A DNA stretch of 35,656 nucleotides from contig CAUBKG010000016.1 in NCBI GenBank assembly GCA_958436475.1, forward strand, positions 1 to 35,656. The letters are read 5' to 3'. Positions 14,933 through 22,500 of this stretch are shown here, piece after piece. The DNA comes from an uncultured Clostridia bacterium (GTDB lineage Bacteria; Bacillota; Clostridia; Oscillospirales; Acutalibacteraceae). The notes under the pieces are model-generated. The model was not told the DNA's origin and did no database searches. It was given only the letters and a program-made list of their open reading frames with translations. The first letter of the stretch is position 1. The number at the start of each line of letters is the position of its first letter. Both the position numbers and the translations under genes were made by a program.

Positions 14933-15385
14933 TTATATCATCTGCACGATGCTCAGGATGAGCCCATAGACCACCGACGCGCTGATGCCGAACACCAGCA
15001 CCGGCCCCGCGATGCTGAACATCTTGGCCCCGATACCCATAACATGGCCCTCCTGCTTGAATTCCATGGCCGGAGAAACGATCGCGTTTGCAAATCCGGT
15101 AATGGGAACAAGCGTACCGGCTCCTGCGAACCGCGCGATCTTATCAAAAATATGGAACGCCGTTAAAAAGGCCGCGAGAAAGATGAGCGTGACCGGCACC
15201 GCGATCTTCGTGTGCTCCTCATCGAGGCCCCAGTAGCCGAAGAGCCTCCGGAACACTTCGCCCAGCGCGCAGATGCCGCCGCCGACCAGAAAGGCCAGGA
15301 TGGTATTTTTGATTTTATTGGTTTTTGGGGCCGCCTGCTCGGCCATTTTGGAATATTGATTGTTGGTTACCGCCATTGCTTTCAC
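14933..15385 (-). CDS. spoVAC: Stage V sporulation protein AC (SpoVAC)
   Basis: A 150-residue membrane protein of the SpoVA channel; SpoVAC is described as a mechanosensitive DPA channel in Bacillus. A hydrophilic N-terminal 25 residues is followed by about four membrane segments with FLVGGGICALGEVFRRLF and FAGAGTLVPITGFANAIVSPAMEFKQEG, a family signature. GTG at 15385 has AAGGA at short spacing; an ATG three codons later is the alternative. First gene of a minimal C-D-E operon: spoVAA, AB and AF are absent, the arrangement usual in Clostridia. Confidence 0.95.
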   Translation of the reverse strand: MKAMAVTNNQYSKMAEQAAPKTNKIKNTILAFLVGGGICALGEVFRRLFGYWGLDEEHTKIAVPVTLIFLAAFLTAFHIFDKIARFAGAGTLVPITGFANAIVSPAMEFKQEGHVMGIGAKMFSIAGPVLVFGISASVVYGLILSIVQMI

Positions 15386-15416
15386 ACCATTCCTTTTGTT
15401 TCAATTCCGTTTCCTC

Positions 15417-15445
15417 TATTTTTACCGCACGGCCTTCTTTTATGC
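15417..15445 (-). promoter_or_regulatory. Candidate SigG promoter of spoVACDE
   Basis: On the minus strand GCATA (15445-15441) fits the SigG -35 GHATR, and AAAAATA (15423-15417) matches 5 of 7 of the -10 CATWMTA after a 17-bp spacer. spoVA is SigG-controlled in known spore formers. The -10 match is weak. Confidence 0.35.
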
Positions 15446-15466
15446 CTCGTTTGCCGGGAAAAAAGG

Positions 15467-15495
15467 TTGCAAATCCCCCGGTTTGCTTCTATAAT
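15467..15495 (+). promoter_or_regulatory. SigA-type promoter of transaldolase gene
   Basis: TTGCAA (15467-15472), a 17-bp spacer and TATAAT (15490-15495), about 40 bp before the ATG. Confidence 0.75.
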
Positions 15496-15534
15496 GAAAT
15501 TTGTGATAGAACGAAAACGAAAGGATGTTAAGGA

Positions 15535-16182
15535 ATGAAGCTGTTTATCGATACCGCGAACGTGGATGAGATCCGCGAGGCCAACGACCTCGGCGTGATC
15601 TGCGGCGTCACCACCAACCCGTCTCTCATCGCCCGCGAGGGCCGCGATTTTGAAGAAGTCGTCCGGGAGATCACCACGATTGTGGACGGCCCCATCTCCG
15701 CGGAGGTCATTTCCCTCGAGGCGGATAAAATGGTGGAGGAAGCCGTTCCGCTTTCCAAGATCCATAAAAATATCGTAATCAAAATCCCGATGTGCGCCGA
15801 GGGCCTCAAGGCGGTAAAACGCCTGACCGCCTTGGGCATCAAAACGAACGTGACCCTCATCTTCTCGAGCGCGCAGGCCCTGCTCGCCGCCCGCGCGGGG
15901 GCAACTTTTGTCAGCCCCTTCCTCGGCCGCCTGGACGATATCGGCCAGACCGGCATGACCCTGATCGATGAGATCGTGGAGATTTTCGAAACGCACGGCA
16001 TCGGCACCGAGATCATCGCCGCTTCCATCCGCAACCCGATCCACGTGATCGACGCGGCCCGCGCCGGCGCCCACATCGCCACCATCCCCTACGGCGTCAT
16101 CAAGCAGATGATCGGCCATCCTCTCACCACAAACGGCATCGAGCGCTTCTTAAAGGACTGGGAGTCCGTTCCGAAAAAATAA
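15535..16182 (+). CDS. fsa: Transaldolase / fructose-6-phosphate aldolase (type 4 family)
   Basis: A 215-residue class I aldolase of the small transaldolase group that includes Bacillus YwjH/Tal and E. coli FsaA. It transfers or splits dihydroxyacetone units in the cytoplasm, linking the pentose phosphate pathway and glycolysis. Seen: MKLFIDTANVDEI, GVTTNPSLIAREG, SAEVIS, the Schiff-base lysine in NIVIKIPM (Lys83), TNVTLIFSSAQALLAARAGATFVSPFLGRLDD and HIATIPYGVIKQM. All family blocks are intact and length is standard. Whether it acts as transaldolase or F6P aldolase cannot be told from sequence. Single gene with its own promoter and terminator. Confidence 0.93.
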   Translation: MKLFIDTANVDEIREANDLGVICGVTTNPSLIAREGRDFEEVVREITTIVDGPISAEVISLEADKMVEEAVPLSKIHKNIVIKIPMCAEGLKAVKRLTALGIKTNVTLIFSSAQALLAARAGATFVSPFLGRLDDIGQTGMTLIDEIVEIFETHGIGTEIIAASIRNPIHVIDAARAGAHIATIPYGVIKQMIGHPLTTNGIERFLKDWESVPKK

Positions 16183-16202
16183 AAAGGCATAAAAACAGAA
16201 TG

Positions 16203-16246
16203 CCCCGGCAGGCTGGCGGTAAACGCGGAGCCTGCCGGGGTTTTTT
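16203..16246 (+). terminator. Terminator of transaldolase gene
   Basis: CCCCGGCAGGCT (16203-16214) pairs with AGCCTGCCGGGG (16229-16240), followed by TTTTTT. Confidence 0.88.
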
Positions 16247-16251
16247 ATGAT

Positions 16252-16592
16252 TTATTTCTTGGGACACAGACTGGCCTTTATAAACACCTTTACCTCCTTT
16301 CCCCTCTTCCTGCATGGTTCAATCACATGGTTTGTGCCTCTCGATCTGCCGTCCCAAAAAGCAGGAATAAGGTCGCTGTAATCAACGATCTGCTCGTTTC
16401 TTTTGAGCGGAGCCGCCCTTCCGTATCTTTCAGGAACTCGGTGAGCGATATCCTCTTTCGCACGGCATATTCCCTTGCGCAGACATCGATTCCGCACGCT
16501 CCGCCGGAGACGATCTCCTCCGTTCCCTCGGGCAAATATTTTTCCAGGTCGTTTACTTGGAGGCTCCTGGAGCCTATCACGGCAACTTTCAT
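16252..16592 (-). pseudogene. SLOG-superfamily (DUF2493-like) nucleotide-binding protein, frameshifted
   Basis: The N-terminal half reads MKVAVIGSRSLQVNDLEKYL, EEIVSGGACGIDVCAREYA and LTEFL, a Rossmann-like SLOG fold start. After LTEFLKD (near 16425-16437) the frame runs into unrelated residues, while the +1 frame resumes with ERYGRAAPLKRNEQIVDYSDLIPAFWDG and SRGTNHVIEPCRKRGKEVKVF, the expected second half, and ends at 16252. So a small deletion or insertion has broken the gene. The usual SGGAxGID motif also carries a Cys in place of the common Lys/Arg. SLOG proteins sense or process nucleotide-like ligands; the exact role is unknown. It diverges from the Xre pseudogene at 16704. AAAAGGAG precedes the ATG. 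Confidence 0.78.
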
Positions 16593-16649
16593 AAACTTTC
16601 TCCTTTTGTCTATATAACAGACAATATTTTGTTGCTTTTAGTATACACA

Positions 16650-16667
16650 ACCCTCGGTGTACAAGGG
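16650..16667. promoter_or_regulatory. Operator-like motif shared with the xre gene at the left end
   Basis: ACCCTCGGTGTACAAGGG here is the reverse complement of the motif at 54-71 with one mismatch in 18. The core is an imperfect inverted repeat (CCCT..AGGG around GTGTAC). It lies between the divergent SLOG and Xre starts. Confidence 0.6.
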
Positions 16668-16669
16668 TA

Positions 16670-16694
16670 GTTTTGTCCTAATTCAAGACAAAAC
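16670..16694. promoter_or_regulatory. Inverted repeat GTTTTGTC-N9-GACAAAAC upstream of Xre pseudogene
   Basis: Perfect 8-bp arms (16670-16677 and 16687-16694) just before the Xre start at 16704. It does not occur before the first xre gene, so it would be a second, separate operator. Confidence 0.5.
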
Positions 16695-16703
16695 GGTGGT
16701 TTT

Positions 16704-16947
16704 ATGAAAAAAAGAATTATAGAATCAGAGCAAATGAATATCATCGGCGATAAAATCCGCCAAGCCAGAAAAAAGGCTGGGATGAGCCAAAAGGATTTAT
16801 CGGCCAAGCTTGAGCTGCATGCTGTTTATGTTTGCCGGGGATCGGTTTCGCGGATGGAAAACGGCGAACGCGCGATAACGGATAATTGAAATCGATGCAA
16901 TTTCTAAGGTGCTGCATGTTTCTCTGGACTATTTATTTGGCCGGTAG
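16704..16947 (+). pseudogene. Xre-family regulator, frameshifted near the C-terminus
   Basis: The HTH is intact: MNIIGDKIRQARKKAGMSQK, DLSAKLELHAVYVCRGSVSRMENGERAITD. The frame then meets a TGA after ITDN (about 16887-16889). One base out of frame, the sequence continues EIDAISKVLHVSLDYLFGR and stops at 16947, the standard end of this family. One extra T around 16886-16889 explains the break. The truncated 61-residue product keeps most of the HTH and might still bind DNA. GGTGG lies just before the ATG at 16704; ATG 16734 is the more usual family start. Confidence 0.75.
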
Positions 16948-17029
16948 CGATTACGCCATGTTCTTCTGTTCGCGCGAAAGCCTGCGAGGAGAAACGAATC
17001 ACCCCCATATTTGCTTATAATATAAAAGC

Positions 17030-17059
17030 CGCCGGAACCAATCGGTTCCGGCGTTTTTT
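17030..17059 (+). terminator. Rho-independent terminator after the Xre pseudogene
   Basis: CGCCGGAACC (17030-17039), loop AATC, GGTTCCGGCG (17044-17053), then TTTTTT. Confidence 0.88.
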
Positions 17060-17118
17060 ATTTTTCGCGGTTTTGCATTTCCTTTGTGGGCAATACTAGC
17101 TGCAAAGGAGTGTTTTTC

Positions 17119-17805
17119 ATGAATCTCATCGAACTCGACGCCATTGAAAAGATTTATTCCCTCGGCGGGGAGACCGTGCGGGCGCTGGACGGCATATCCA
17201 TGCAGATCCGCGAGGGCGATTTCTGCGCGATCGTGGGGGCGAGCGGCAGCGGGAAATCCACGCTGATGAACATACTCGGCTGCCTCGATACGCCCGACCG
17301 CGGAAGCTACCGCCTGAACGGCCGGGATGTAACCCACATGACCGACCGGCAGCTTTCCCACATCCGAAACCGGTTCATCGGCTTCATTTTTCAGGGCTTC
17401 AACCTCGTGCCGGGCCTCACCGCCGCCGAAAACGTGGAGCTTCCCCTCATGTACCGCGGGATGCCCCGCCAGGAGCGCCGGGAAACGGCTGCGGCGGCCC
17501 TGCGCCAGGTGGGGCTGGGGGAGCGCCTGCATCACCTGCCAAGCCAGCTTTCCGGCGGCCAGCAGCAGCGTGTGGCGATCGCCCGCGCCATCGCCTGCCG
17601 ACCGCCCCTCATTTTAGCGGACGAGCCCACCGGCAACCTCGATTCGCGCTCGGGCGGGGAAATCATGCAGATTCTGACCGCGCTCGCGGGAGACGGGCGC
17701 ACCGTTATCATCATCACGCACGATAATTCCCTTGCCGCGCGCTGCCGCCGCATTATCCGCATTGCAGACGGCCGCGTGGCCGCCGACGGGCCGCTCGCCT
17801 CCTGA
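17119..17805 (+). CDS. ABC transporter ATP-binding protein, MacB/LolD type, no permease nearby
   Basis: A 228-residue ATPase of the MacB/LolD/YknY class. Walker A GASGSGKST is near residue 40, then the MNILGCLDTPDRGSYRLNG block, Q-loop FIFQGFNLVPGLTAAENVELPL, signature LSGGQQQRVAIARAIA, Walker B LILADEPTGNLDS and H-loop VIIITHDNS. The start at 17119 has AAAGGAG upstream. The family normally works with an FtsX-like permease (MacB_PCD) for export of lipoproteins, peptides or antibiotics, but the gene stands alone between two terminators; its partner must be elsewhere or has been lost. Confidence 0.9.
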   Translation: MNLIELDAIEKIYSLGGETVRALDGISMQIREGDFCAIVGASGSGKSTLMNILGCLDTPDRGSYRLNGRDVTHMTDRQLSHIRNRFIGFIFQGFNLVPGLTAAENVELPLMYRGMPRQERRETAAAALRQVGLGERLHHLPSQLSGGQQQRVAIARAIACRPPLILADEPTGNLDSRSGGEIMQILTALAGDGRTVIIITHDNSLAARCRRIIRIADGRVAADGPLAS

Positions 17806-17817
17806 CGCCTCACGTGC

Positions 17818-17854
17818 AAAAAAGCGGAAGGAGACGCGTCTCCTTCCGCTTTTT
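17818..17854. terminator. Bidirectional terminator between ABC ATPase and 3D-domain gene
   Basis: A 26-bp perfect palindrome (17824-17849, arms GCGGAAGGAGACG) is flanked by AAAAAA (17818-17823) and TTTTT (17850-17854), so it serves both converging genes. Confidence 0.9.
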
Positions 17855-17869
17855 GATTGCGCGCTTGCC

Positions 17870-18988
17870 TTAGGGCAGCACGTAGACGATCACATTGCGC
17901 CTCCCGAAGGAGCGGCACTCGTCCATGGTGTTGAAATACAGGTCGGTGAGGATACCGCTTCCGTTCGAGACAAACCCGCCGGTATCCGCCGCGATGGCAT
18001 AGCCGTAATTGAACTTGCCGTCTGCCGAGACGATATAAAGGCGGCTGCCATATGGGATCTTGTTCGGGTCGACCGCCACATAGCCCACCTGGGCCTTCTT
18101 TCCGTAAGGCAGGTTCACCCGCCAGGCGCCCGCAACGCCCGCGCCGTCACGCGCGGTATAGGCGGTGCCCGGGCCGCTGAATACAGCGGTGTAATTCACG
18201 GGATGGCCGTTTGCATCCAGCTCGATGGGCTGCGAGGGCCGGAGCGGGGAAATGGTGGAGCCGCTTCCCACGCGCGCGGCCTTGATGGAAGGCTTCGGCG
18301 CGACATAGGTGCCGACCTCCACGACGCGGTTTACCGGCTGCGCGGTAACGCTTTCCTGAAGAAGGGTGCTTCCCGCAAGCTCGCCGTTGATATATTTGTT
18401 CTCATACACATAGAGCTTCTGCCCGGCAGCGCCTTCCTGCACGGTGCGCGTTTTGCCCTTTTGGAGCTTTGCGTTTTCACGGGTCTCGGTTGCAAAGGGA
18501 AGGGCCTCGCTCTTTTCCTCCCTGGCGAACGTGACGCGGCTGACGCGGACGCGCATGCCGCGGGAGACCTCATCGGTCAGCTCGCAGTTGAGGATATCGT
18601 CTTCCCCGAGGGTGATCTCCGCTTTTTGGAGCGCCTCGGCCACGGTGCCGCCGGTGGCGGGGATGGAAGTGGTTACGCCGTCTGCTTCGATGACGACGTC
18701 GAACGCGCGGCGGATTTCAATGGTGCCCTGGCCGTTGCGGAGGCCGCTGAAGATGATTTCATCATCCAGGCTCAGGGTGATGCCCGATTTATCGAGGATC
18801 TTTTTGGGCTCTGTCTGCAATGTTGAAATTTTGTGGACCTTATCTGCGTCCTTCACCACGATGGTGTTGGTATTGAAAGCAACCACGGCAATCACGATCG
18901 CGCAGGCGACGGCCAGGGCAGTCGCGCCGAACAACCTGGTCCGGATGATCCGGCCGAGCGCAGTGGTCTTTCGAATGATTTTACGCAT
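17870..18988 (-). CDS. YabE-like cell-wall protein: DUF348, G5 and 3D domains
   Basis: A 372-residue secreted or membrane-anchored wall enzyme. A basic N-terminus and membrane segment (about residues 18-38) come first. Two DUF348 (ubiquitin-like) repeats follow (NTIVVKDADKVHKISTLQ..SGITLSLDDEI and AFDVVIEADGVTTSIP..AEITLGEDDIL), then a G5 domain (about 175-250) and the C-terminal 3D/double-psi beta-barrel (about 275-372). The latter contains the three Asp-type sites around VAVDPNKIPYGSRLYI, AAADTGGF-like AIAADTGG and TDLYFNTMDECRSFG. This plan matches Bacillus YabE and other stationary-phase or resuscitation-factor-like peptidoglycan lytic enzymes. The ATG at 18988 has GGAG at 6 nt. A consensus promoter with a palindromic spacer lies at 19076-19104. 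Confidence 0.92.
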   Translation of the reverse strand: MRKIIRKTTALGRIIRTRLFGATALAVACAIVIAVVAFNTNTIVVKDADKVHKISTLQTEPKKILDKSGITLSLDDEIIFSGLRNGQGTIEIRRAFDVVIEADGVTTSIPATGGTVAEALQKAEITLGEDDILNCELTDEVSRGMRVRVSRVTFAREEKSEALPFATETRENAKLQKGKTRTVQEGAAGQKLYVYENKYINGELAGSTLLQESVTAQPVNRVVEVGTYVAPKPSIKAARVGSGSTISPLRPSQPIELDANGHPVNYTAVFSGPGTAYTARDGAGVAGAWRVNLPYGKKAQVGYVAVDPNKIPYGSRLYIVSADGKFNYGYAIAADTGGFVSNGSGILTDLYFNTMDECRSFGRRNVIVYVLP

Positions 18989-19047
18989 CAAATTCTCCTT
19001 TTCTCCGTTCTTTTGACGCATGGCGTACGGAAAAACGCACCATGCCT

Positions 19048-19063
19048 GTAAAACTATTTTTAC
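19048..19063 (-). promoter_or_regulatory. Short leader palindrome of YabE-like gene
   Basis: On the minus strand GTAAAA-ATAG-TTTTAC in the early leader, right after the predicted transcription start near 19069. Confidence 0.35.
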
Positions 19064-19075
19064 GTGACATTGGCA

Positions 19076-19104
19076 ATTATATTCACATAGATGTGATATG
19101 TCAA
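19076..19104 (-). promoter_or_regulatory. Perfect-consensus promoter with palindromic spacer, YabE-like gene
   Basis: On the minus strand TTGACA (19104-19099), 17 bp, TATAAT (19081-19076). The spacer contains TCACAT-CT-ATGTGA, a perfect 14-bp inverted repeat exactly between the two boxes, which is where a dimeric repressor would block RNA polymerase. Confidence 0.8.
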
Positions 19105-19525
19105 ATAATTTGGAGGGGGTGCTTTTGTATACTTTGCACAATAAACTCCTGATTTTTCGAAGTAACGACCCGCGGGGGTCCCATCCGGTTCCAGATTTTT
19201 TGACAAGCTTTTCCCTTCCTCATTCTTCTTTATAAGAAATTTAAAACCCGATTTCAAAGAAACCGGGTTTTTTTTGTGCAAATTGACTATCAATTTTGCC
19301 TTTTCTTTTCCGAACTCCGCGATTAATCCCAAAAAGCTGATGGATCCGGTTGTTTTTGGAAAACATCGCGTGTTTTTCGTGAAAGGTTACAAACTTGTAA
19401 CCTTTGGTTTTTGACCTTTTATTCTGCTGTTTAAGAAGAATAAGGAGATTTTTTCTTCTTTTTTAGGCTGAAAGTACTGATATATCTATCTGCCCCTCGA
19501 AGCCTTCGGAAGGGGCTTTCACAGC
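19105..19525. other. AT-rich intergenic region with two orphan inverted repeats
   Basis: No convincing gene. It holds AAAACCCG/CGGGTTTT followed by T8 (19243-19275), terminator-like on plus with no gene before it, the palindrome at 19382-19405, and a GCCCCT/AGGGGC hairpin near 19494-19517. It is clearly more AT-rich than its surroundings. Confidence 0.5.
19382..19405. repeat. Perfect palindrome AAAGGTTACAA-AC-TTGTAACCTTT
   Basis: Eleven-bp arms with a 2-bp centre. Followed on plus by GGTTTTTG, so it could be a terminator or an operator. Not adjacent to any gene start. Confidence 0.6.
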
Positions 19526-19566
19526 AAAAAAATCAGCTTGGAGAAAAACTCCAAACTGATTTTTCT
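19526..19566. terminator. Terminator of the M60-like peptidase gene (bidirectional)
   Basis: AAAAATCAGCTTGGAG and CTCCAAACTGATTTTT (19527-19543 with 19549-19564) form a 17-bp stem with one mismatch and a short A-rich loop, with T-runs in both directions. It lies 17 bp after the stop at 19583. Confidence 0.85.
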
Positions 19567-19582
19567 GATATACGTTATTTCC

Positions 19583-22500
19583 TTATGCTTCCGGATTCCG
19601 GGTGAGCTTAAACCAATTCAAATTATAGTTGCTCCATGAATCCACAAGCTTGATGGTATGAGCGCCCGCCGTTAGGTTAAGCCCCGCACCACCGAAGGTT
19701 TCATAGGTGCTCCAGTTTCCCGTGCTTGTGATCTCCACGGTGGCGGCGTACTGATTATCCACAAATACATCGACCCTGCCAAGCCCTCTTGTGGTGGCCG
19801 CATTGACGCTGAACTGATATACGCCGGCTTCCGGAACCAGGATATCATATGTCATATAATCATTCGCATCGATCGACATGACCGCGTTGGTGCCGTCAAA
19901 GATATTCTCTTTTATTTCAACGCCTTCCATCGTGTTATAATCTTCCGCTTCCACCAGGATCGTATTCTCCACCGGCACAAGCTCAAACCAGCTGAGATTA
20001 AACTTGCTTGCAGAATCCACCAGCCTTATCTCATGGGAGCCTGCCGTGAGGTTGATGATATTCCCCTGGAACGTTTGGTATGTGCCCCAGAAGTCAGTAT
20101 TGGTGATGGCGACTGTTGAACGCTTCACTCCGTCGATGTAAACATCGAGCGCGGCAGTGGCTCTTGTTGTTGACGCCCTGACGTTCAGCTTATAGGGGCC
20201 TGCCTGCGAAACGTTGGCATGATAAACCAGATAATCGCCTTCATCGATCGACTTAATGGCTTTGAAGCCGCCGTCGGCCGGATCCTCTGTCACCTCAATT
20301 CCGGAGGCTTCTGCATAGGCGTCTGCCTTGATAAAAATCTGATTCTCTACTGGCACGAGTTCAAACCAATTCAGGTTATAATTACTCTGGGAATCCACGA
20401 GCTTTATCGTGTGCGTTCCGGCTGTCAGGTTCAGCCAGCTTCCGTCAAAGGTCTGATAGGTGCTCCAGCTTCCTGTACTTGTGATGGTCACGGCCGTTTT
20501 CTTTATATTGTCAATATAAACGTCAAGCTTCCCGCATTCTCTGGTGGTGGCCGCCCTGATATACAGCCGATACGCTCCGCTTTGACTAACCGTCGCTTGA
20601 TAAGTCGCGTAGTCTCCCGGATCGATCGATTTGACCGCCACGGATCCATCGTCTACCAGGCCGGATGTTATTTCGATCCCCTCGCTCTCATCATAAAACT
20701 CCGCTTCTATTCTGCACCTTCCGGAAACAGCGGCAGGTATTTGGAGCCTTGCCTTATTGTTGGTTTCATCCGTTTCCTCTATTTCATTCATATAATCCAC
20801 GGTGGCGGTCACGCTGTAGTTTCCGTTTGACGGCGCGTTCCAGGCGGTGGCGCCATTTTCAAAGGTAAAGCCGCTGAGCTGGACCGTTTCGTTTACGGCG
20901 ATGGAGCTTGTGTAGGCATTGCACACAAACGTTTTATCGTAGTCTTTGCCCTGTATTCTGAGCGAAACCTTCACCGGCGTGCCCTGCACCGTGGGAACCT
21001 GGCCGGAGTTTCTGACTGATACGACAAACTGTGTGCCGTAAAAATAGTTACGGTTTATGATATTTTCTATGGAAAGGTCACAATGGCTCTGAACGCTGCC
21101 GTTTACCACCATATTTGCGGTGACGTTGGAAAGGCCGGCCGCGGAGCTGCAGACAAAGCCCGATGGGAGTTCGGCTGCGGCGCCTCTCTCCACTACCCTG
21201 ATATCCACTACATCCTTTTTTTCATTGAGAAAGGTTACGGTGTAAAATTGCCGTTCATTGGAGCACCGGCTCTTGGCGTTAATCATCTCCCGCAGATACC
21301 GGTAGCTGTTTGCCCCTAGGGCTTCCACCACTTCGTTTCCCGAAGCGGAGGGGTTCAGCTCGTTATAGCTCTGCTGCAGAATCTGCATAAACACATCAAA
21401 TTTTGCAACCTCGGCGGCATTGTCGGCAATAATGGTCTCCCCGGTATCATATCTTGCAAATGCCCTTTCAAACGACTCCCAGCCAATGGCCTTCTGGATT
21501 TTGCTCAGCGCCCCTACGATCCCTTCATTATAATAGGTTTGAATCCTGTGACCCACGCCGTAATTGGCAACCTGGGCGTTGTAATTTCGTTCCATCTGGT
21601 CGGCCCAATCGCTGCGCCTGTAATGATCCTCTCCGGCGATATATTCGTTGGAATACAGATAATAATAGCCGTCGGTAAAGGTGTGGTCCTCCGAATTAAA
21701 CCGGTCCATCACGTAAAGCCTTGTGAAATTGGCGATTTCCTCCACCGCAAAATTCCACTCTGCTCTCGTATAGGCATGTCCAAATTCGTGCAGCAAAATA
21801 TAGCTTAGCTTTCGTCCGTTAAACGTTTGCCCGTTATAACTGACTACTTTGTTAAAATCATCCTTCAGCCCGTCACAGCCTATTGTTACCTGACGAGCCG
21901 TGGAACCCATGGTCGTTGATGCGTTGCCAATTCCCCTTTGCCCTCGGACAATGAGCTCCAGCCGCGGACGATATGAAGTGAGCTCAGATAAATACCCTGC
22001 CGCCGTATCTAAATTCCCAAGCAGCACGGTACTGTTTAGCAGCTCGATATAGTCCGCCTTTTCCTCTGCATTCATGCCGTCAAAAAATTCATCGCTGATA
22101 AATGCATCAAAGTTCGTTTTTTCAAAACACTCTATACCCTCTATCGATGTAACACGGGAAATATTGATGGAATCGATATAAAGCGTTGACGGCGTACCGT
22201 AATTGGTATTGAACGCCCGAATCAGGATCCAATACCCCTGGTCGGGCTCCAGCGTTGCACGAAACGTGCTGCTGATCTCGCCGTATATCCCCGACTGGGT
22301 TAAATTTTTTGAGGTTAACGTTGTCGCGTTAACCACATACATTTCCATTAACGTCGTATGAATCCCTTTTACCCTTGCCTCAACCTTGTAATACTCGTTT
22401 TGCTCAAAGAGGTCTGCCGGGATACAGGCAGCATAGGTGCAGTTGGTATAATCATTGCTTACCGTGGTGAAGTCCAGCTTGAGGGCCCGTGCCCCGGCCT

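Noticed and set aside
16323..16592. The 89-residue SLOG frame as a complete short gene
   Set aside because: The missing second half is present one frame over directly downstream, so a frameshift explains it better.
19060..19332. A 90-codon minus-strand open frame upstream of the YabE-like gene
   Set aside because: It runs across the consensus promoter at 19076-19104, has no ribosome site or family resemblance, and lies in AT-rich intergenic sequence.
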